DNA of 22,858 bases from an uncultured Bacilli bacterium (GCA_947631285.1 CANRKS010000007.1:1-22858), one strand, 5' to 3'; shown: positions 1 to 7,633, counted from the first letter of the stretch. The notes: a model not told the origin generated them from the letters alone. A program made the numbers and translations.

Positions 1-42
1 GCATAACCTTTAATAGTTATACTTCTTACATACCCTCTTTTT

Positions 43-507
43 TTATTTTTGTCTAAATTTTGGGGTACAGTTCAAATGTTCTCTCTTTATTTTTTCTATT
101 ATTTTCTTAACTAAAGGATAGATTAAATAGATTACTAAAAGTCCTCCAATTCCAAAACAAAAAGCACTTAAAAAGCAAACAAAACCACCTATATTTAAAA
201 AATGGCCCGTATAATCCCAAAGTCTTTTTTTAGCTAATTTTAAAAGAACAAAACCACTTATTCCCTCTAAAGCCCCTGTTAATAAAAAAGATAAAATAAA
301 AATAACTAATGGTTTTTTCTTATATTTATTTAATAGTAATATGATAAGAGAACCAACTCCATATATAGGTAACCAAGGTCCATTTAAAATACCATGACTA
401 TATAATTTACCATTATAAAATAAATTTAAGATAAGCTCATAAAAATATCCTAAGATACTACATAAATAAAACATAACTCCTATTTTTATTACTATTTCAT
501 TTTTCAT
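43..507 (-). CDS. CmpB-type integral membrane protein (putative ABC-transporter type IV family)
   Basis: This 154-residue protein is mostly hydrophobic, with about four membrane segments. It matches the pattern I know for the family annotated as putative ABC-transporter type IV (CmpB-like): a GILNGPWLPIYGVG motif near residues 39-52, then an acidic residue before SGFVLLK, then LWDYTGHFLNIGGFVC at about residues 96-111. The transport role is only a family label; the substrate is unknown and no ATPase gene is adjacent. The ATG at 507 has no ribosome binding site. A second Met (residue 12) has AGGAG only two to three bases upstream, so the start is unsettled and could be leaderless. It diverges from the coat-like gene at 608, with an inverted repeat between them. 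The tail is basic and cytoplasmic. Confidence 0.75.
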   Translation of the reverse strand: MKNEIVIKIGVMFYLCSILGYFYELILNLFYNGKLYSHGILNGPWLPIYGVGSLIILLLNKYKKKPLVIFILSFLLTGALEGISGFVLLKLAKKRLWDYTGHFLNIGGFVCFLSAFCFGIGGLLVIYLIYPLVKKIIEKIKREHLNCTPKFRQK

Positions 508-516
508 ACTTTTATT

Positions 517-542
517 ATGGTAAAAAACAAATTATTTACCAT
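517..542. promoter_or_regulatory. Inverted repeat, possible operator in divergent intergenic region
   Basis: ATGGTAAA and TTTACCAT form perfect 8-base arms separated by 10 bases. They lie 10 bases upstream of the start of the - strand membrane protein and about 65 bases upstream of the + strand coat-like gene. Neither side has a U-tract, so it is unlikely to be a terminator. The symmetry and position suit a dimeric repressor. No regulator is assigned. Confidence 0.3.
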
Positions 543-607
543 TCCATAATTTGGCTTACATAAATTATCTAATTTAATTCATAATACTAATAGAAAGGAT
601 AAGTTAT

Positions 608-835
608 ATGAATGAAAATTATAAAAAAGCTCCCAATATTTTAACAGATAAAGATTTAGACTATTTAAAAGATATTTTTGGTTGGAATCATACTGCATAT
701 AAAAATGAAATGGAAGCTTTAAACTATATTGAAGATAAAAGTGTTAGTGAAATGATTAATGAAGCAACTAAATTATTTAATGAAAATATGAAAGTTATTT
801 TAAATATTGCAAAGGATGAAGAAAATGGAAAATAA
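608..835 (+). CDS. Small spore-coat-like protein (CotF-partner type)
   Basis: This is a 75-residue, soluble, predicted helical protein. The segment ILTDKDLDYLKDIFGWNHTA (about residues 11-30) resembles the short proteins found beside CotF-like genes in clostridia and bacilli, which typically read KDLxYLxDMFxWNxxA followed by a helix ending near an MH or MN pair. The ATG has AGAAAGGAT upstream at good spacing. The stop overlaps the start of the next gene by 11 bases, so the two are translationally coupled. The coat assignment rests on remembered family patterns and on the neighbour. It could be a coat or inner-spore component, or a retained relative in a non-sporulating lineage. Confidence 0.6.
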   Translation: MNENYKKAPNILTDKDLDYLKDIFGWNHTAYKNEMEALNYIEDKSVSEMINEATKLFNENMKVILNIAKDEENGK

Positions 836-1142
836 GAAAATTGCTAATCCTAAAGTTTCTGTACCCAAAGGCATAGGATTAAATGATCAAGATTATATGA
901 CTATTTTATTAAGTACTTTAAAAGCTATGGTCAAAGATATGACTGTTGCTTTAACGGAAGCTTCCAATAGTGAACTTTATAAAAAGTATAAAAATATGTT
1001 TGACAATTTAATTAAATTACAACGAGCATCTTATGAATTAATGTTCAAAATGGGATGGTATACTTTAGAAGAAGCTAAAGAAACTAAAGTTAGTACTTTA
1101 GCTAATGATTTACAAACTCAATTAAATGATTTAAATAATTAG
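825..1142 (+). CDS. CotF-like spore coat protein
   Basis: This is a 105-residue helical protein. It carries the coat-F pattern: GLNDQDYMTILLSTLKAMVK near residues 17-36, a conserved EASN motif near residue 45, and a distal stretch with LQRASYELMFKMGWYTLEEA (about residues 66-85). Coat-F proteins are ferritin-like helical proteins associated with the spore coat. An upstream TTG at 807 is in frame, but the ATG at 825 has AAAGGA eight bases before it and gives the usual N-terminus, so I chose it. It overlaps the preceding gene and is followed directly by an intrinsic terminator, so the pair forms a two-gene unit. Whether the host sporulates cannot be decided here. Confidence 0.8.
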   Translation: MENKKIANPKVSVPKGIGLNDQDYMTILLSTLKAMVKDMTVALTEASNSELYKKYKNMFDNLIKLQRASYELMFKMGWYTLEEAKETKVSTLANDLQTQLNDLNN

Positions 1143-1173
1143 AAATTTATTTTAAAGATAAGTTTCTTTTTTT
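1142..1173 (+). terminator. Intrinsic terminator after the coat-like pair
   Basis: GAAATTTAT pairs with ATAAGTTTC (one G-U pair) around a 7-base loop, followed by seven T residues. The stem begins at the stop codon of the CotF-like gene. Confidence 0.8.
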
Positions 1174-1183
1174 ATTTCAAAAT

Positions 1184-1453
1184 TTAAATATTTGCTAGAC
1201 TTGTAATTATAAATGGGTTTTCTTCAGTTCCTTCACCAACCAAACCTACTTCAGTCGTTAGATAGAAGACAGGGCGAACTGCCTCACCAGAGCTTAAATA
1301 TACTAAAGTGACATTGCCATGAGTACCAACAACCCATGCTTCAGTGAAATATGATGTGGAAGAAGGACTCCGCCAGCCGTACCTTGTCATTGTCCATTCA
1401 GTAGTTCCTTTATAATTTTCATCTACCCCACTTCTTCCATGAATCCTATTCAT
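1184..1453 (-). pseudogene. C-terminal fragment of a DUF6273-like surface protein
   Basis: The 89 codons encode only the end of a larger protein. The final part, VRPVFYLTTEVGLVGEGTEE then NPFII, is the RPV-L...GDGT-ENPY signature that closes many Firmicute surface, pilin-like and tail-associated proteins (DUF6273-like). Upstream of it, EWTMTRYGWRS is the usual approach to that module. There is no signal peptide, no ribosome binding site and no N-terminal domain. The apparent ATG lies inside a palindrome shared with the opposing XRE gene, so it is probably accidental. By hand count 1201-1440 is about 42% GC, clearly above its surroundings, which suggests transfer. It may be an inert remnant or a silent cassette; I favour a remnant. 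Confidence 0.7.
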
Positions 1454-1663
1454 CGTTTAAAAGAAATAAGAGAAGATAAAGATTTATTACAAGATGATAT
1501 TGCTAAAATATTAAATATGAGTAAAAAAGGATATTCTCATTATGAAACTAATTATAGTGAAATACCTAATCAAAAATTAATTACTCTAGCTAAATTTTAT
1601 GATACTAGTATAGATTATTTACTATATTTAACTGATGAAAGAAAGCCAAATAAAAATCGGTAA
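1439..1663 (+). CDS. XRE-family helix-turn-helix regulator
   Basis: This is a 74-residue single-domain DNA-binding protein. It shows the typical XRE layout: RLKEIREDKDLLQDDIAKIL, then the recognition-helix region MSKKGYSHYET, then KLITLAKFYDTSIDYLLYLT. Such proteins bind operator DNA as dimers. The length is close to that of common small gut-Firmicute regulators, so the coding part looks complete. However, there is no ribosome binding site before the ATG: the upstream sequence is the GC-richer surface-protein remnant read on the other strand. The native promoter and leader were therefore probably lost at the junction near 1439-1453, and it may not be expressed. A long hairpin overlaps its stop. 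Confidence 0.85.
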   Translation: MNPIHRLKEIREDKDLLQDDIAKILNMSKKGYSHYETNYSEIPNQKLITLAKFYDTSIDYLLYLTDERKPNKNR

Positions 1664-1690
1664 TTATGGATGTTTAATTATCGATTTTTT
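1653..1690. terminator. Bidirectional intrinsic terminator between convergent genes
   Basis: A 14-base stem (AAAATCGGTAATTA with TAATTATCGATTTT, one G-U pair) encloses an 8-base loop. T-runs follow on both strands, so it can serve the XRE gene on + and the lipoprotein gene on -. Confidence 0.85.
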
Positions 1691-1708
1691 AATTTAATCT
1701 TTTATTTA

Positions 1709-2170
1709 CTAATATTTGATATCTTTTAGAATATTATCAATATCTTCCCTATACTCTTTTGTCCCTGCGATAAAGATTAAAGTATTTTTAACTCGGGAAA
1801 TAGTAATATATTCATCTGTAGAAACAGCAACAGTCTTAGAGAAAACAGCTCCCGTTGTTTCTTGGTTTTCAGAATTAGTAGTAATATAATCAACAATATG
1901 GTCTTTATAATTTTTATAAGCTTTTTGGGCTTCTACTTCATTTTTAAATTCATAATATTCTATTTTATATGGAACATCTTCTTTAGTAGCTACTAAATAA
2001 GTATCAGCTTCATATTTAGCTTCTTCAGTATCACTTATTGTATATCCTAAGGCTGTAAAATGCTTATTAAATTCTTCCTTATCTATTACATTATAAAACA
2101 TACATCCTGTTGTAATAATACAAACCATCACTATTATAGCAATTCCCGCGATTATACTTTTATTTTTCAT
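1709..2170 (-). CDS. Putative lipoprotein of unknown function
   Basis: This is a 153-residue protein. A basic N-terminus and a hydrophobic helix (IIAGIAIIVMVCIITTGC) end in Cys near residue 23, a permissive lipobox-like site, so it is probably exported and lipid-anchored or membrane-anchored. The mature part is small, charged and lacks a motif I recognise. The ATG at 2179 directly abuts GGAG, whereas the ATG at 2170 lies nine bases after it, so I chose 2170; three residues are affected. It overlaps the preceding gene by 11 bases and is the last gene of a three-gene operon from 3424, closed by the bidirectional terminator. The function is unknown. Confidence 0.7.
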   Translation of the reverse strand: MKNKSIIAGIAIIVMVCIITTGCMFYNVIDKEEFNKHFTALGYTISDTEEAKYEADTYLVATKEDVPYKIEYYEFKNEVEAQKAYKNYKDHIVDYITTNSENQETTGAVFSKTVAVSTDEYITISRVKNTLIFIAGTKEYREDIDNILKDIKY

Positions 2171-2405
2171 CTTTTCCATCTCCTTTATGTTTACTATAAA
2201 ATAATTCCATTACTTCCGTAAATTCATTTTTATTATCTAATTTTACCATATATTCTTCATTATCTTCTTTTAAAACCTTTCGTAAGCAAAAGTTTTTATC
2301 AGCCATTTTATTTAATAAAACTAAATAATTATTTCCTTTATTACTAATAGCGTCGATAACTTCATATTCCTTACCATCTTCTAAAGTTACAATATCAATA
2401 TCCAT
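2160..2405 (-). CDS. Small DUF1292-like protein
   Basis: This is an 81-residue cytoplasmic acidic protein. The opening IVTLEDGKEYEVIDAI, then NNYLVLLNK, a Lys/Glu-rich middle and NEFTEVMELF near the end follow the layout of DUF1292 (YrzB-like) proteins, which have no established biochemical role. The match is from memory of the pattern and is moderate. Its start codon shares one base with the stop of the 339-residue gene upstream (TAATG), and its end overlaps the lipoprotein gene, so the three are tightly coupled. Confidence 0.55.
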   Translation of the reverse strand: MDIDIVTLEDGKEYEVIDAISNKGNNYLVLLNKMADKNFCLRKVLKEDNEEYMVKLDNKNEFTEVMELFYSKHKGDGKDEK

Positions 2406-3424
2406 TATAAGCCTCTTTCACCTTCTTTATTAGCAAGTTCAATACTTCGTAAGGAACTAGCATATGTTTGACTTCGACTATTACGATAAGCTTCAACAAA
2501 ATCTTCGATAACTTTTTGATCATCTTCTGATAAGCTATAAAAAGCACTTGGATCATTTAAGTGATCTAAAGCATTATAATGTTTGATGGCTAATGCTACT
2601 TTTTCATCATAAACATTTGCAACTCGACCACTTTTAACAATATAATCTAGAAAACTACTACAACCTTCAATATCATTTTTTAAATCTTGAAAAGCACTAT
2701 CATTACTAAATAAAAGTCTTAAGCGAGCTAAAATAGTATCCATATTATATAAGCGATTTTGTTCTAAATCATTATATACCGAATGCATGACATCATCTAA
2801 AACCGTTGGATCTTTAATGAGTAAATCCATAATATGATTAGCAATTACATCTTCCCGATAATCTTGCATTACTTGGTTAGATAAAACATCATACCCTAAA
2901 CTTTCGGTTGCTTGTTCTACAATACTTTCAGTTGTCTTGCCATTAGATGCAAACTTTCCTATTTCTTTACTCATAATATTTTCATCAATATTACTTCTGC
3001 CAGCATAAAATACTGCTAGAATACCAATCTCAGCAACTAAAACTGTTGCCATTAATCTCTTTTTAAATCTCTCTTTCGGAGTCTTCTCTCTTTTAGCTTC
3101 TAGATGAATACCTCTTTGATGAGGTGATTTTTTTAAATCTTCTTCATCTTCAATACTAGCTTGCATAGCTTTTTGATAATTTAAATAATCATTAATTTTA
3201 CTATCAGCTTCATGAGCTAAGATTTCATCTTTTGTATAATTACAATTTAAAACTAAGTATTTAGCACAGTTAAAAATTTCATCAACATTAGAGATATTAA
3301 AATGTTCAACAATATAATAAACAATTTCGGAATAATCATAATTAGCTCCCGTTGTCTTTTTCATATCTTTAATAAAGTCATCAATTAAGCTAAATAATTT
3401 TTCTTCTTTTTTTTCTACATTCAT
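2405..3424 (-). CDS. Uncharacterised single-pass membrane protein
   Basis: I do not recognise this 339-residue protein. Residues 1-120 are soluble and charged with a predicted helical fold. A basic patch (KTPKERFKKRLM) precedes one membrane segment at about residues 125-141 (ATVLVAEIGILAVFYAG). Residues 142-339 are a helical domain rich in Asp, Asn and Ser. No catalytic motif is visible. The ATG has AAAAGGTGAT six bases upstream and a good promoter further upstream. It heads an operon whose next gene starts on its stop codon. Confidence 0.75.
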   Translation of the reverse strand: MNVEKKEEKLFSLIDDFIKDMKKTTGANYDYSEIVYYIVEHFNISNVDEIFNCAKYLVLNCNYTKDEILAHEADSKINDYLNYQKAMQASIEDEEDLKKSPHQRGIHLEAKREKTPKERFKKRLMATVLVAEIGILAVFYAGRSNIDENIMSKEIGKFASNGKTTESIVEQATESLGYDVLSNQVMQDYREDVIANHIMDLLIKDPTVLDDVMHSVYNDLEQNRLYNMDTILARLRLLFSNDSAFQDLKNDIEGCSSFLDYIVKSGRVANVYDEKVALAIKHYNALDHLNDPSAFYSLSEDDQKVIEDFVEAYRNSRSQTYASSLRSIELANKEGERGL

Positions 3425-3454
3425 TTAATCACCTTTTTATGATTACATAATTCT

Positions 3455-3483
3455 AATATACTATTTAACCCATTTAAAGTCAA
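3455..3483 (-). promoter_or_regulatory. Sigma-A-type promoter of the 3424-1709 operon
   Basis: On the - strand TTGACT and TATATT are separated by 17 bases. They end about 30 bases before the ATG at 3424. Confidence 0.75.
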
Positions 3484-3521
3484 ATTACTCAATTTTCTTT
3501 ATTATATTATTGACATAATTT

Positions 3522-4106
3522 TTACTCAATATTCATTCTTCTAGCAATAAGTTTACTCAATAAATAAGCCATTATAAGCATAGCAATTATTATAATAAGA
3601 ATTCGGGGGTTTTTAAAACTTTCTACTAAACTAGTGCCAATAAATCCCCAGAAAAATACTAAGAATATTTTGCCTATCATAATAGCACAAGCATATTTTC
3701 TAAAAGGCATTTTAGATAAAGAGGAAGCAATATTGATTAAAAAAGCTGGGGTAAAAGGAATCGCAATTAATAAAACTAAATGAGAAAAATTAATTTTATC
3801 TATCTTTTTCATTAGCTTATCAAAATTTTCTATTTTGCGAACTCTTCTTTGAAAGACACTCTTTAACAATACACGACAGATATAAAAGGAAAAGAAACAA
3901 CCTAAGCAAGTTAAAAAATAAGCAATAATAAAACCTAAGCCATAACCATAGGCAATAAAGATTACAGTAATAAATACAAATAATGGTAATACTGGTATAA
4001 TGGATTCTAAAAAGATTAATAGACAAGCAAATAAAGGTCCATAGATAGTTGAACTATTAACTAAATTAATTATAAAATTATAGATATTATTTAAAAACTC
4101 CGTCAT
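3522..4106 (-). CDS. TVP38/TMEM64 (DedA-related) membrane protein
   Basis: This is an approximately 194-residue polytopic membrane protein of the SNARE-associated/VTT family. The central motif IPFTPAFLINIASSLSKMPF (about residues 115-140), followed by RKYACAIMIGKIFLVFFWGF, is very close to the Bacillus TVP38 type (YhjE-like). VTT proteins are linked to lipid scrambling or transport and envelope homeostasis; the substrate here is unknown. A GTG at 4115 adds three residues but lies at about the predicted transcription start. The ATG at 4106 has only a weak upstream GTGGT, so the start is uncertain. It stands alone, with a TATAAT at 4122-4127. Confidence 0.85.
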   Translation of the reverse strand: MTEFLNNIYNFIINLVNSSTIYGPLFACLLIFLESIIPVLPLFVFITVIFIAYGYGLGFIIAYFLTCLGCFFSFYICRVLLKSVFQRRVRKIENFDKLMKKIDKINFSHLVLLIAIPFTPAFLINIASSLSKMPFRKYACAIMIGKIFLVFFWGFIGTSLVESFKNPRILIIIIAMLIMAYLLSKLIARRMNIE

Positions 4107-4121
4107 ATTTACCACATTATT

Positions 4122-4127
4122 ATTATA
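4122..4127 (-). promoter_or_regulatory. -10 element before the TVP38 gene
   Basis: A TATAAT on the - strand puts the start of transcription at about 4115. The mRNA leader would be roughly 9 bases for the ATG at 4106, or absent for the GTG at 4115. The -35 is weak. Confidence 0.4.
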
Positions 4128-4146
4128 ATATAATTATGGTTATATT

Positions 4147-4404
4147 TCACGAATTTATTACATATGTTACATCATATCCGTAAAAAGCTAAAATACGAAC
4201 CGCTTGTTTACTTTTATGTCCTTTATCACACATAATAAAATATTTATTATTTTTATTTAAAAGAGTTTTATGATTCATTAATAATTTATCATAATAAATA
4301 TTTATACTATAAGGATTATGTTTTTCTTTATATAAAAGAGGATCTTTTACATCAATTAATATACCCATAGAGGGATTAAAATCACTTTCTTTTATTGATT
4401 TCAT
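4147..4404 (-). CDS. Small rhodanese-like protein
   Basis: This is an 85-residue single rhodanese-like domain. It shows the opening GILIDVKDPLLYKEKH, then INIYYDKL, an active-site loop with Cys at about residue 59 (CDKGHKSKQA), and AFYGYDVTYVI at the end. In this fold the loop cysteine carries a persulfide, so a role in sulfur transfer or redox is likely but unproven. The loop fits the pattern CxxGxxS loosely. A longer reading from 4434 lacks a ribosome binding site, whereas the ATG at 4404 has GGTGA five bases upstream, so I chose the shorter form. It ends in TGA, the only such stop I found among the intact genes. Confidence 0.8.
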   Translation of the reverse strand: MKSIKESDFNPSMGILIDVKDPLLYKEKHNPYSINIYYDKLLMNHKTLLNKNNKYFIMCDKGHKSKQAVRILAFYGYDVTYVINS

Positions 4405-4460
4405 ATATATCACCATTTTATTATATGAAAGCAATTTTCTAAGAAAAATTATATATAACT

Positions 4461-4487
4461 AAAAAATGAAGATTATTCATCTTCATT
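4461..4487 (-). terminator. Intrinsic terminator overlapping the end of the coupling-protein gene
   Basis: On the - strand AATGAAGAT pairs with ATCTTCATT around GAATA, followed by a run of T. The stem contains the last codons and the stop of the gene ending at 4473. Confidence 0.85.
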
Positions 4488-6647
4488 AAAGAAATCATCA
4501 AAAAATTCATCATCAGTAATTACATTTTCATTCATAATTACACTATCAACATCAATATTAACTTTTGGTTTATCAGGTTTCTTTTCTTCTTTTACTTTCG
4601 CATCTAAAGTTTCTACTTCTTCATCTAATAGATCATCTTTATCTTCTTTTAAAGATTCCTCGATGGCATTACCTTTTTCAATAAGTTCTTGATTTTGTTG
4701 TTTTAATTTTTCTTTTTGTCTTTGCTCTTCCTCATCAAGTTCTTTTAACTTACGATCAATATCTTTCATCATAGCATCAATATCCATATTAGATATACCT
4801 CCATTAAAAGGATTATTCATTCCTTTCATAGGTGGTTCATTAATAAATGGATTGCCTGAAGGCATACCAAATGGATTTGGCATTCCCCCTCCCATAGGGT
4901 TAAATGTTTCACTTGAGCCATTCATCATTTTTTTACGCTTTTCTTCCGTTACATATTTCTTTAAGTCAAATAATTCAACTTTATGAAATTCTCTAGTTGG
5001 AAATGTCGCGGTTGGATAATCTTCGCCCCAATTCATTTTAAAGTTAGGGGTATATTTCGTTTTAAATGGATACATTCTTAATCTAATGATAATAGCTTCC
5101 CCTAATTTTAATTTTTGTAAATCACTAACAGTAACTAAAGGAGTTGACGCCGTTTTATCTTTATCTTTAGATTTAACATCTCCACACATTTTACTAATTT
5201 CTTCTAAGGCTTTTAATTCCGTACTAATTAAATAAATTAAGTTACCACAATTTCCTTTAATTACTTGAGCTACTTCTTCGCCATAAACATCATTTAATTG
5301 AGCGAAGTTTTGGATAATAAAAGTAAAACGAATATCTCTACTTCTGGCAGCTGTAACCATGCTATCAATATCTTTTAAAGGAGGCATATTAGGAAATTCA
5401 TCTAAGATAAAGTTAGTTCGATATTCTAACTTACCTCCATTAGCTTGGGCTACATCAATTAAAGTTTCATAACATTGTTTAATAAAAATAGTCATTAAAG
5501 TATGATAAGTTTTCTTTTCATCATGAATAACCATGAAAACTGCTGTCTTACCTCGACCAATATCACGCATATCAAAATCACTATAAGAAAGCATTTCTGA
5601 TAAATTCTCTCTCGTTGAGAATATTCTAATCTTTTGTCTAAAAGTAGAAAGTAAACCACCCTTAGTATCTCCAGGGGAATTAATAACGGTATTAGCAAAC
5701 ATATAAGCATTAGAATCTGGTCCTTTTAAATTAAAATATTCTTTAATAAAGTTACTGGTAGCGTATCTTTCTTCCCCAATAGTACTCATATAGTTAATAC
5801 TATTTAAGTTAACCTCTTTGGGATCTGCATCTTGAAATAATCCTAAAGCTAAACCAGAGAAGTAATCAGCCGATCCTTTTTCCCAGAAATCAGTATCCCC
5901 TTTATTTGAAGGATCATATAAAATATTTAAAGCTACATCGTCTAATAATTCCGTTGCTTTATCAAAATTACCTTCTTTATAATATTGATAAGGCAAATAT
6001 AGAGGATTCCAAGCATTACCTTTTTCTGGTTCTCTAAAGTTTAAAACAATTACTCTATATCCTCTTTCTTTTAAGTTTTGCGCTGTTTTAGTATAAATTT
6101 CTCCTTTAGGGTCAGTAATAACCATACTTTCACCCTTTTTGGCTAAAATATTAACCATTGGGAAAACTAAATTCTCTGTTTTACCACTTCCGGTTGAACC
6201 AATAACAAGATTATGATAATGACCATTATCAACCCATACTTCTTTGCCATTATTAATTAAAGGTATACCCGCAGCTTTTAATTCCTTGGAAGAAGGATTA
6301 ATCTTTTCAACATTACTAGATTCTTTAATTTCTTTTTCTTTGGCCCATCTAGCATAACCATCATTACCTTTTGTTTCTCCAATTTTAAGGCCAATTCCTT
6401 TACCCTTCTCTTTATTAAAAATATAATCAGAAACACTTGTAAAAATTAAAATTAAAGCCCCAATAAAAAGTCCTAAAGTAAAAGGTAAATACTTTAGTGA
6501 AAAAGCACTTAGAGGGATTAAGCCATAAAAAGTTCCCGTATTAAGTAAACAAAATAAATTGGAAACAGCAAGTGCACACAAATATAATAAAATTATACAA
6601 TATAAGACAAATAAGAAAAAATCTTTAGGTTCTACTTTAAACTTCAT
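4473..6647 (-). CDS. VirD4/TraG-type type IV secretion coupling ATPase
   Basis: This 724-residue protein is a membrane-anchored AAA+-like ATPase that in conjugation systems recruits substrate to the secretion channel. Two membrane segments lie at about 10-35 and 52-72. Walker A is GSTGSGKT at 150-157 and Walker B is ILDEF with Asp416-Glu417. The family segments ITDPKGEIY (177-185), NPLYLP (214-219) and FIIQNFAQL (443-451) are present. After about residue 575 an unusual linker rich in Met, Gly, Pro and NPF motifs is followed by an acidic, coiled-coil-like tail. ATG 6647 follows GGGAGGGTG; an in-frame GTG at 6653 lies inside that ribosome binding site, so I rejected it. It has its own promoter at 6671-6699. 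Confidence 0.93.
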   Translation of the reverse strand: MKFKVEPKDFFLFVLYCIILLYLCALAVSNLFCLLNTGTFYGLIPLSAFSLKYLPFTLGLFIGALILIFTSVSDYIFNKEKGKGIGLKIGETKGNDGYARWAKEKEIKESSNVEKINPSSKELKAAGIPLINNGKEVWVDNGHYHNLVIGSTGSGKTENLVFPMVNILAKKGESMVITDPKGEIYTKTAQNLKERGYRVIVLNFREPEKGNAWNPLYLPYQYYKEGNFDKATELLDDVALNILYDPSNKGDTDFWEKGSADYFSGLALGLFQDADPKEVNLNSINYMSTIGEERYATSNFIKEYFNLKGPDSNAYMFANTVINSPGDTKGGLLSTFRQKIRIFSTRENLSEMLSYSDFDMRDIGRGKTAVFMVIHDEKKTYHTLMTIFIKQCYETLIDVAQANGGKLEYRTNFILDEFPNMPPLKDIDSMVTAARSRDIRFTFIIQNFAQLNDVYGEEVAQVIKGNCGNLIYLISTELKALEEISKMCGDVKSKDKDKTASTPLVTVSDLQKLKLGEAIIIRLRMYPFKTKYTPNFKMNWGEDYPTATFPTREFHKVELFDLKKYVTEEKRKKMMNGSSETFNPMGGGMPNPFGMPSGNPFINEPPMKGMNNPFNGGISNMDIDAMMKDIDRKLKELDEEEQRQKEKLKQQNQELIEKGNAIEESLKEDKDDLLDEEVETLDAKVKEEKKPDKPKVNIDVDSVIMNENVITDDEFFDDFFNEDE

Positions 6648-6670
6648 AAACACCCTCCCAATTCAAACCT

Positions 6671-6699
6671 ATTATACTATAAATAATAAGGACATGCAA
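6671..6699 (-). promoter_or_regulatory. Sigma-A-type promoter of the virD4-like gene
   Basis: On the - strand TTGCAT and TATAAT are separated by 17 bases, in the gap between the 6707 stop and the 6647 start. The coupling protein can therefore be transcribed separately from the two genes upstream. Confidence 0.75.
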
Positions 6700-6706
6700 A
6701 ACAATT

Positions 6707-7633
6707 TTACCAGCCAAAATCAAACCCAATTTGGAAATCCATTATGGCTTTTTCTCTAATGGTAATACTATCTCCATCAGCGTCTGTTTCGTGATATATT
6801 TTTTCCCCATTTTTAATACTTGTATCTAAAGTATTATAATTCTTGGTTAAGGAAACTGCAATAGTATCACGATATTCTAAAAATAACGTTTCATTATAAC
6901 CATCTTCACTTTGATAATTGGTAAAGAATTCTTTTTTTTCTGAATCTAATAAATTATAAGCTTTCTTAGGATCTAAGTATAATAAATCTTGAAAAGTATT
7001 AATATAATAAGTTACTTTATATTTATTTTCTAATTCACTAGTTTTAAAACTAGTATCATTACGTGCTAGGACTTCTTTAATGTTATAACTTTCAGCATAA
7101 CTTTCGATATTTAAATTATTATCTAAAGGTCTTATAACATATTTATTATTTTCATCTTTAATAACTAAAAAATTAATTTTAGCATAATATTTTACTTCTC
7201 CTTCCATTATCGGAATATCTTTAGTATAACCACTAGCAAAAAAATAAGTAGTTTTACTATTAGGATTATAGTAAATTTCTTCCGCTATAAAAGTGGGCGA
7301 ATTAGTAAATTCATTTAACCTAGTCGCTGCATTAGCTGTTGTTAAACCATTATTTTCTTTATATTCATCTTCTAATAAATAATAAACTTCTAAGTTATTA
7401 TTATTAACAAGAGCTCGGTAATAACTATTAACGGCATCTTGAACTCCAAAAAATAATGATTCATTAGTAAGTCTTACTATTTCTTTATTTAAAGATGGAA
7501 TATTTCCTTCATTAGAATCTATTGGAGGATTATCATTACTACTTTGAAGACTTAAAAATATAGCAAATGCTGAAGTTAAAAGCAAGATAACAACAATACC
7601 AATTAAAATTATTTTTTGCTTATTTTTTTCCAT
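6707..7633 (-). CDS. Membrane-anchored protein, possibly VirB8/TcpC-like
   Basis: This is a 308-residue protein with one N-terminal membrane segment (about residues 8-28) and a large extracytoplasmic part. The segments around 65-170 (VNSYYRALVNNNNLEVYYLL onwards) and 190-300 (YNIKEVLARNDTSFKTSELE onwards) could be two alpha+beta domains of the NTF2-like kind used by VirB8 and TcpC. I infer this from topology, size and position between the wall hydrolase and the coupling ATPase; I see no diagnostic motif. The ATG has AAAGGA six bases upstream, and the gap to the hydrolase gene is 18 bases, so the two are co-transcribed. Unlike the hydrolase it has no cysteine. Confidence 0.6.
   Translation of the reverse strand: MEKNKQKIILIGIVVILLLTSAFAIFLSLQSSNDNPPIDSNEGNIPSLNKEIVRLTNESLFFGVQDAVNSYYRALVNNNNLEVYYLLEDEYKENNGLTTANAATRLNEFTNSPTFIAEEIYYNPNSKTTYFFASGYTKDIPIMEGEVKYYAKINFLVIKDENNKYVIRPLDNNLNIESYAESYNIKEVLARNDTSFKTSELENKYKVTYYINTFQDLLYLDPKKAYNLLDSEKKEFFTNYQSEDGYNETLFLEYRDTIAVSLTKNYNTLDTSIKNGEKIYHETDADGDSITIREKAIMDFQIGFDFGW

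Noticed and set aside
1..42. A small hairpin (ATAAC...GTTAT) at the left edge as a terminator of the CmpB-type gene.
   Set aside because: It has only five pairs and no T-run in the expected direction.
3820..4026. Open frames of 60-77 codons overlapping real genes (for example at 3820-4026, 5495-5710, 6559-6759, 7942-8175, 10210-10404, 14369-14602, 18275-18484).
   Set aside because: They are antisense or out-of-frame shadows of well-supported genes, without ribosome binding sites or recognisable protein composition.
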